This document shows positions 59,034-64,000 of a stretch of DNA of 64,000 nucleotides, piece by piece (position 1 is the first letter of the stretch; every line of letters begins with the position of its first letter). A model generated the notes under the pieces. It was not told the DNA's origin and ran no database searches. It saw only the letters and a program-made list of their open reading frames with translations. The translations under genes were made by a program, and so were the position numbers. Origin of the DNA: Geothermobacter hydrogeniphilus (lineage in GTDB: Bacteria; Desulfobacterota; Desulfuromonadia; Desulfuromonadales; Geothermobacteraceae); contig NZ_NAAD01000008.1 of the NCBI RefSeq assembly GCF_002093115.1, positions 1 through 64,000 on the forward strand, read 5' to 3'.

Positions 59034-62000
59034 TCAACCTTCCGGATGAGTTTTCAGAACGGTGGCGTGGAGTCTCTCCGTGTCGGGAGAGGGGGCGAGG
59101 CCGCGGGAGGCAAGGGTTTCGACACATCGGTGGTAGGCGGCCAGGGCCCGACCCCGGTGTCCGAGCGCGTCGTAACAGGAAATAAGACCCCGGTGGAACT
59201 CCTCGATGAGGTCGTCCTCCTCCAGTCCCTTCAGGTAGCGGGCCAGGGCCTCCCGCCATCGCCCCCTTTCTTCGAGCAGTCGGCACAACGTCAGGGTGGC
59301 GCGGATGAACTTGTCACGCAACCGCTCGCGTGGAGAAATGATCCACTGGTTGTCCCCGCCGGCCAGGAATGACCCGTCATACAGTTCGAGCGCCTGCCTG
59401 AGCAGCCGCAATGTTTGATCGTCCACGTTCCCTTCCCCTGCGGCGGCCGTCCTTGCGAGGAGGTCTTCAAAGGCGGTCCGGTCGACATGACAGCAGCGCC
59501 TGTTGAGCGTCAGGCGGCCGGCCCGGCAGAGGACGGCGTCCCGCCGGCCGAGAAGGTTTCTCAGGCGCGTTATCGTGACCTCGAGACTTTTGTGAGCCGC
59601 GTCGCCGTCGGCGTCGGGCCAGAGGATGTCGCAGAGTCGGCCCTCTTCCACTTCCTCACCGCCGAGCGCCACAAGGGCCCGGACGAGATCCAGCGGTCGC
59701 TTCGGGGTCTTCCCCGCGAATCGAAGGGGTTCGCCGTCGCGTTCTATAATGAAACGTCCGAAGGTGCGGACCCTCACCGGCCACGGCCACGCCGCGACAT
59801 CCACGGGCGGTTCCCCGGGTTCGAGCCTGCGGGCAAGAACGAGATATCGCGCGTATCCGGTCTCAATATCGAGTTCCAGCGCTTTCGCGCAAAGGCCGGA
59901 GACAAAGGCGGGATTCCACCACGAGAAGTTGACGTAACCCTTTTCCCGTCCGATGCGCATGGCCCGGCGGAGGGCCGCACGCGCGGGACCTTCCCGATGG
60001 TGGTCAAAGGCGAAGCGCGCCCTCGTAAGCAGGCCCACGAACTCGATGGAAGCGCTCTGCATGCGCCGGGCGGTCCGCAGGGCGGCGTCGAGGCGTTTCC
60101 GCGCGGCGTCATGATCGCCCCTTTCGTGCAGCAGGTGAGACATGGCGATATTCCCTTGCGCCGTCGCGTAGTGCAGCCCGGTCTGTTTCGCGAACTCCAT
60201 CGCCCTTTTCTGGTGCGTCAGGGCGTGGGGCAGGTCACCTTTTAAGTAAAAATACCATGAGGTCTCGTAGTGGTAGTAGAACCTGTCCAGGAGGCGGCCG
60301 TTGTCTTCCACGCCGCCCATCCCGGCGAGCAGGTCGCCGGCCCTGTCTGTGTCCCCCGAAGAGAGCGAGGCGGCCACGCCCTGCACCATCAGCAGATAGT
60401 CCCAGATGCGGACACCCGTGTGCGTGGCCATGTCAAGCCCTTCCGACATCGAGCGGAAGGACGCGTCAAAGGAAGCCGACAGCCATGACCATGTCCCCGC
60501 CATTCTGAGCGTGATCCCGGCCAGGGGGGATGCGCCCCCGTCCCCGGCCACGTGCCGCAGCCTCCGGTAGATATCCTCCGCCCGGGGGTAATCGCCCTGC
60601 CAGATGGATGAGGTATGGAGATAGAACCCGGCCAGTATCTTGAGGGGGACATCGGGGCAGGTGTCGAGGCATGCCAGGGCTTTTTCCCGCCAGGCCCCGA
60701 ACCGCGGATGCCATGGTTTTCTGACCGCGAGCGCCCCGAACATCCTTGGGGTCACAAAGGCTTCTACCTCGGCCGAGGGAAAGGAGAACCCGCCGCCGAG
60801 CATTTCCTCCAGGATGGAGATCCAGCGATCCAGCGGCCTGAGATCGCCCAACTCGTGCAGGTAGGTCTCGACCACTCCGGCCCATGACATCAGGGCGCCG
60901 TCCCTGTCTTCCCTTTTCCTGAAGAGCCGGTATGCGCGTTCGAAGAATGGTCGGCCGGCCGCGGGGGCATCCGCCATGCGGCATACGCCGTTCCAGTAGA
61001 GGAGCCATGGCGTTTCGGCGACGATATGGTCCGGCAGAGCGGATATCCATTTTCCGAGAGTTCTGCCGCGTCCCTGGGCGACCATCGACCGGGCCTGGCC
61101 CGCCGCGAGCGCGGCAAGGGATATCCATTCCCCGCCCTCAATGTACAGGGCTGCCGCCTCCTCGATATTCCCGGTTTGCTCGAGCAGCGAGGCCGAGTGC
61201 CTGCGGATTGCGGCGATTTCGGCCGCCGTGTATTCTTCCCGGGCCCGGCCCAGCAGGAATTCCCTGAAAAGGGGATGGCAGCGGAAGACGGGCTCCGGTC
61301 GCTGCAGCCGTTCAATAAAATAATTTCCCGCGTGAAGCCTGGCGAGTATTTTCCCGGCGTCGTCGTTGCCGGTCAACTGTCCCGCCGTCCGGGGGGTCAT
61401 TTCTGCCAGGAACGCCACTTTAATAAGGAAATTCCGGGTTCGCACATCCGTCGCGTCGAATATTTCCTCAGCGAAATAGTCGAAAACCCCTGCCGGGGAA
61501 AGACGGCCCTCCGGGCCGGCCCCGGGCGTCTCTGCCCCGCGCCTTTCGAGCAGCAGGACCAGCCCGGCGGCCCAGCCTCCGGTCATCCCGCAGATGCGCC
61601 GGACCTCTGTTTCGGAAAGTGTGTTTCCGGCCCGAAGAGCGATGATCCCCCGGGCCTCTTCGTCTGTCAGCCTGACGTCGGCGCGGCCCAGTACTTCCAT
61701 CAACCCGTTGGCTCTCGCACGGGCCAGGGCCGGTGGTGGTTTGCTCCTGCTGATCAGGAGGACGCTGACGCCGGCCGGGATCATTTCGATCCCGTTCTTT
61801 ATGACGTCATGAAAGGGGGAGTGTTCCGGAACCTCGTGATAGTTGTCCAGGACCAGGACGAACGGCGGTGTTACGCGGGCGAAAAGGGCCTCGAAGTAGC
61901 GGCGGGTGAAGGTGAGGATGTCGTGACGGTATTCCGGACCCAACAGCGGCAGGGCTTTTCTCTTTCCGGGGGCCGCCTTTTTCACGGCGATGCCCATGTA

Positions 62001-62237
62001 ATGGAAGAAAGTGGCGATGTCGTCGTCACCCCGGTCTACGCGGTACCAGATGCAGGGAAGAGAGCGGTCGTCAAGGTAGGATGCGACCAGTGTCGTCTTG
62101 CCGGCCCCGGCCGGGGCCGACACATAAACCACGGACCGGCCGGGTTTGGGGTCGAGCCGGCCAAACAGACTGTTTCTTCTGTAGACTCTCCATGAAACGG
62201 GCCGGGTTATCTTGGCATATGCGTGTTCTGATCTCAT
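59034..62237 (-). CDS. large STAND-ATPase/BTAD transcriptional regulator
   Basis: 1067 residues. A STAND-type NTPase: Walker A APAGAGKTTL (residues 41-50), then LVLDNYHEVP (Walker B) and MALT-like arm (GGWAAGLVLLLERR). A long TPR-like helical middle. The C-terminus (from about 815) has an OmpR-type winged helix (VRTFGRFIIERDGEPL, KSLEVTITRLRNLLGRR) and a BTAD domain. Such proteins are large ligand- or protein-sensing activators; the ligand is unknown. It is not next to any obvious target, and element copy 9 lies just upstream. Confidence 0.88.
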   Translation of the reverse strand: MRSEHAYAKITRPVSWRVYRRNSLFGRLDPKPGRSVVYVSAPAGAGKTTLVASYLDDRSLPCIWYRVDRGDDDIATFFHYMGIAVKKAAPGKRKALPLLGPEYRHDILTFTRRYFEALFARVTPPFVLVLDNYHEVPEHSPFHDVIKNGIEMIPAGVSVLLISRSKPPPALARARANGLMEVLGRADVRLTDEEARGIIALRAGNTLSETEVRRICGMTGGWAAGLVLLLERRGAETPGAGPEGRLSPAGVFDYFAEEIFDATDVRTRNFLIKVAFLAEMTPRTAGQLTGNDDAGKILARLHAGNYFIERLQRPEPVFRCHPLFREFLLGRAREEYTAAEIAAIRRHSASLLEQTGNIEEAAALYIEGGEWISLAALAAGQARSMVAQGRGRTLGKWISALPDHIVAETPWLLYWNGVCRMADAPAAGRPFFERAYRLFRKREDRDGALMSWAGVVETYLHELGDLRPLDRWISILEEMLGGGFSFPSAEVEAFVTPRMFGALAVRKPWHPRFGAWREKALACLDTCPDVPLKILAGFYLHTSSIWQGDYPRAEDIYRRLRHVAGDGGASPLAGITLRMAGTWSWLSASFDASFRSMSEGLDMATHTGVRIWDYLLMVQGVAASLSSGDTDRAGDLLAGMGGVEDNGRLLDRFYYHYETSWYFYLKGDLPHALTHQKRAMEFAKQTGLHYATAQGNIAMSHLLHERGDHDAARKRLDAALRTARRMQSASIEFVGLLTRARFAFDHHREGPARAALRRAMRIGREKGYVNFSWWNPAFVSGLCAKALELDIETGYARYLVLARRLEPGEPPVDVAAWPWPVRVRTFGRFIIERDGEPLRFAGKTPKRPLDLVRALVALGGEEVEEGRLCDILWPDADGDAAHKSLEVTITRLRNLLGRRDAVLCRAGRLTLNRRCCHVDRTAFEDLLARTAAAGEGNVDDQTLRLLRQALELYDGSFLAGGDNQWIISPRERLRDKFIRATLTLCRLLEERGRWREALARYLKGLEEDDLIEEFHRGLISCYDALGHRGRALAAYHRCVETLASRGLAPSPDTERLHATVLKTHPEG

Positions 62238-62265
62238 GCCCCGGGACCTTGCAGTTTGTATAATA

Positions 62266-62320
62266 CCTGAATCAGTGAGCCCCTTGCACTCTCCATCCAG
62301 GAGGAACTCACGAATTCAGG
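62266..62320 (+). mobile_element. MITE-like element, 55-bp deletion form, copy 9
   Basis: Begins CCTGAATCAGTGAG and ends CTCACGAATTCAGG with the same interior junction as copy 3 (GAGCCCCTTG joined to CACTCTCC). Flanks TAATA and TCACA show no duplication. It lies 28 bp before the large regulator ATG. Confidence 0.88.
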
Positions 62321-62669
62321 TCACATTTACATAAAAGGGAAGGGCAGGGAGATTGCGATCATGGAGTCTCCCTGTAAATTTTTTACAGCCCCTGCCGGAC
62401 CCGTCAGGCGGTGATCAGTTGTTTCGCCCGCCTGTGGCGGCACATAAAGGCGCCGTTTGCAGCAACTGCCCCGGCAGCGTCGAGGTCTGATGGCCAACCA
62501 GGCTTCGGTGGCAAAATTCTTCTCGGTCGGCATGGTGTCGAACAGCAATTTCAGAACTTTGCGCTACGGGGTCTTCGGACGAGAAAGTGCACGCAAAGGC
62601 CTTCATGTCAACCATTTTTTTTGTGCCCGAAAATTTTCAACAATCATGAACCTCTAAATATCACCTGTA
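62321..62669. other. intergenic region, possible decayed insertion remnant
   Basis: Overlapping partial frames on both strands (for example MPTEKNFATEAWLAIRP and EEFCHRSLVGHQTSTLPG) look like remains of a coding sequence, perhaps an old transposase, but none is intact and no family can be named. An AT-rich end (62600-62669) may be the batD terminator/promoter region. Confidence 0.3.
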
Positions 62670-63710
62670 TCAGTTACGGAAATGCCCTCGTTTTGTTGTG
62701 AGGCCGGTCCTCAGCAGAGCGCGGCGGAGTTCGGGGGGAACTGAAACATCATCCGCCTGCCCGCCGGCGGCAAAACGCCGGTCACGCAGTTGCCAGTATC
62801 TCTCCAACTGAGTCAGCAGCTCTTCGGAACCGCCGGCGGCGGCCAGTTGCGCGAGTCGCTGGCGGCGTGGTTCACACGGATGCTCTTCGTCGAGCCAGGC
62901 ACGCAGATGTCTGGTCCGTCTGGTTTGACGGTAAAGGAAGGCTGTGGCGAGAAGCATCAGCAGCGCGATTGTCGCGGGCAGCAGCCGTCGGGACGGTTGC
63001 TGCCCGTCGACGCCGGTCTGATGATAGCGGCCGGTTCGCGGGTCGAACCAGTTCAACCCGACTCGCAGTTCCCCCCGGCCGCCGTCGGCCGGAGAGTACA
63101 GGTAACGCAGTCGGCGGACGAAGATGTTCCCCCGGCGTTGCAGCTGTTCGTCGAGCAGCGTCAGGAGGTCTCCGGGGCGGGCCGACAACGGTGATTGCGC
63201 CCGGGTGAGGTCGGCGTCACCGTTTAATTCCAGCACCACCTGCCGCCGTCCCCGGCCGACCTCGTCCACCAGCCGGTAGTCCAGTTGACCGACCATGCCG
63301 CTGAAACGGGCCGGTTTTCCCAGCTGCGGCAGGGGGCGGACATGGATCTGCAGGGGGGCGGGCTGCATGCGGAGGGATCTTCCCCCGGCTGTTGCCGCCG
63401 TCAGCAGCAGGGGGCCGGAACGCAGGGGCCTGACCAGCCGTCGCAGGTTTTCGACGACCTCGTCCGAGCGGGGCCCGGTCCGGCGGTGGACCGTCCCCGG
63501 GAGCTGCGCTTCAACAGCCAGTCCTGCCACTGCAGGCCAGTTGACATTGATTATGCCGCTGAGCCGGTCGCGGTGGACTGCCACGCTCAGGACGAACGCT
63601 TCCCCGAGGTAGGGCTCGGGATTCGAGACCAGCAGCCTCGCGCCGGGCTCGGCCCGGCTTGCGGTTGCGATCAGCAGCAGGGCCGTGATGATGAAGGGGA
63701 GTTTTTTCAT
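62670..63710 (-). CDS. BatD-like (Bacteroides aerotolerance D) exported protein
   Basis: 346 residues from ATG 63710; a GTG one codon earlier is less likely. A signal peptide (PFIITALLLIATASRAE), beta-rich repeats (VSNPEPYLGEAFVLSVAVH, RFSGMVGQLDYRLV, as in BatD), a membrane helix (LLPATIALLMLLATAFLY) and a cytoplasmic helical tail. BatD is an assembly partner of BatA/B von Willebrand proteins. TGATG overlap with the upstream TPR gene. Confidence 0.82.
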   Translation of the reverse strand: MKKLPFIITALLLIATASRAEPGARLLVSNPEPYLGEAFVLSVAVHRDRLSGIINVNWPAVAGLAVEAQLPGTVHRRTGPRSDEVVENLRRLVRPLRSGPLLLTAATAGGRSLRMQPAPLQIHVRPLPQLGKPARFSGMVGQLDYRLVDEVGRGRRQVVLELNGDADLTRAQSPLSARPGDLLTLLDEQLQRRGNIFVRRLRYLYSPADGGRGELRVGLNWFDPRTGRYHQTGVDGQQPSRRLLPATIALLMLLATAFLYRQTRRTRHLRAWLDEEHPCEPRRQRLAQLAAAGGSEELLTQLERYWQLRDRRFAAGGQADDVSVPPELRRALLRTGLTTKRGHFRN

Positions 63711-64000
63711 CACCAGTCCTTCTCCAGGATACTGTCATGGATGGTGAGCGTTTCCGGCGCCGTCTCGGTTTCAGAGAAGGGTTTGATGACTGTGCCCCTG
63801 AGCATCTCCCGGGCTTCCGCGGCCGACAGTTTCCGGTTGTTCCCCGATGGCTCCGGGCGCTTTTGTCGTCCGTCATTCCCGTCACCTGCCGGTTGCCGGG
63901 CCAGCTGCCGGATGGCGAAAGAGAGATCAGCGGCACTGTCGTCCGCTCCGGGGTCGGCAAGCAGGGCTGTTTCACAGCGGCGGAGTGCGTCCCGATAGCG
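63710..64000 (-). CDS. BatC-like TPR protein, C-terminal part (cut by window)
   Basis: Continues beyond the window on the right. In the visible 96 codons, TPR-like RYRDALRRCETALLADPGA and SAADLSFAIRQLA, then a Lys/Arg/Glu linker and a C-terminal tail ending ILEKDW. The stop overlaps the batD start (TGATG). BatB/BatC-type genes next to batD are the usual context. Confidence 0.7.
   Translation of the reverse strand, partial: RYRDALRRCETALLADPGADDSAADLSFAIRQLARQPAGDGNDGRQKRPEPSGNNRKLSAAEAREMLRGTVIKPFSETETAPETLTIHDSILEKDW

Noticed and set aside
17313-62320. CRISPR array from the repeated 162-bp sequence
   Set aside because: Copies are kilobases apart, inverted in one case, with flanking duplications; no short regular spacers.
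1-64000. tRNA and rRNA genes
   Set aside because: No T-loop or anticodon-arm patterns or rRNA-like blocks noticed on either strand; a covariance search was not possible here.

Overview
The window looks like a chromosome segment of a GC-rich anaerobic Desulfuromonadia/Geobacter-type bacterium. This is inferred from gene content: an NtrY/NtrX-type pair, LpxC and BamD (outer membrane), a tungsten aldehyde:ferredoxin oxidoreductase (AOR), a selenocysteine formate dehydrogenase, an acetate-activating CoA-transferase, a PEP-CTERM protein and Moco/Tuco-type riboswitches. No rRNA, tRNA, CRISPR array or intact insertion sequence was recognised.

Layout. 0-17 kb (all minus strand) is housekeeping: NtrX/NtrY-like pair, lpxC, an AarF/UbiB-like kinase with a small coiled-coil partner, a patatin-like lipase, queH, a 786-residue orphan, a coiled-coil lipoprotein, a diguanylate cyclase, ruvBAC, yebC and a cytidylate-kinase-like/BON fusion. 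17-31 kb is mixed: rhodanese, GDPD phosphodiesterase, HAD hydrolase, COG1565 methyltransferase, Nfu; then a probable copper module (TonB, OprC/NosA-like receptor and a divergent DeoR-HTH/NosL-like regulator); DUF362, YjbQ, a lipase-like hydrolase, XerC-like recombinase, peroxiredoxin and a U32-family protein.

31-53 kb is a tungsten/molybdenum/selenium island: iscU-tupCBA, a porin with tandem Moco/Tuco riboswitches, hesA-moaD-(unknown)-aor behind a third riboswitch, a radical SAM/SPASM maturase, mobA-fdhE-fdnI-fdnH-fdnG (fdnG read through a UGA as Sec, with a SECIS hairpin), and a divergent response regulator/periplasmic binding protein/histidine kinase operon that probably senses something relevant to it. 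The genes together cover oxyanion entry, transport, pterin cofactor assembly, apo-enzyme maturation and two target enzymes. 53-64 kb holds a PEP-CTERM protein, acetate CoA-transferase, bamD, a repeat lipoprotein, a very large STAND/BTAD regulator and a BatC/BatD-like pair cut by the window end.

The most unusual signal is a family of about 162-bp elements (nine copies plus an apparent 11-bp scar). Their termini are inverted repeats (CCTGAATCAGTGAG...), each whole element is an imperfect palindrome, and several copies are flanked by exact 5-bp direct repeats, as expected for a miniature transposable element. Two copies are 55-bp internal-deletion forms with the same junction. Most copies lie just 5' of genes, densely in the W/Mo/Se island. 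Three other long palindromic repeat types are also present.
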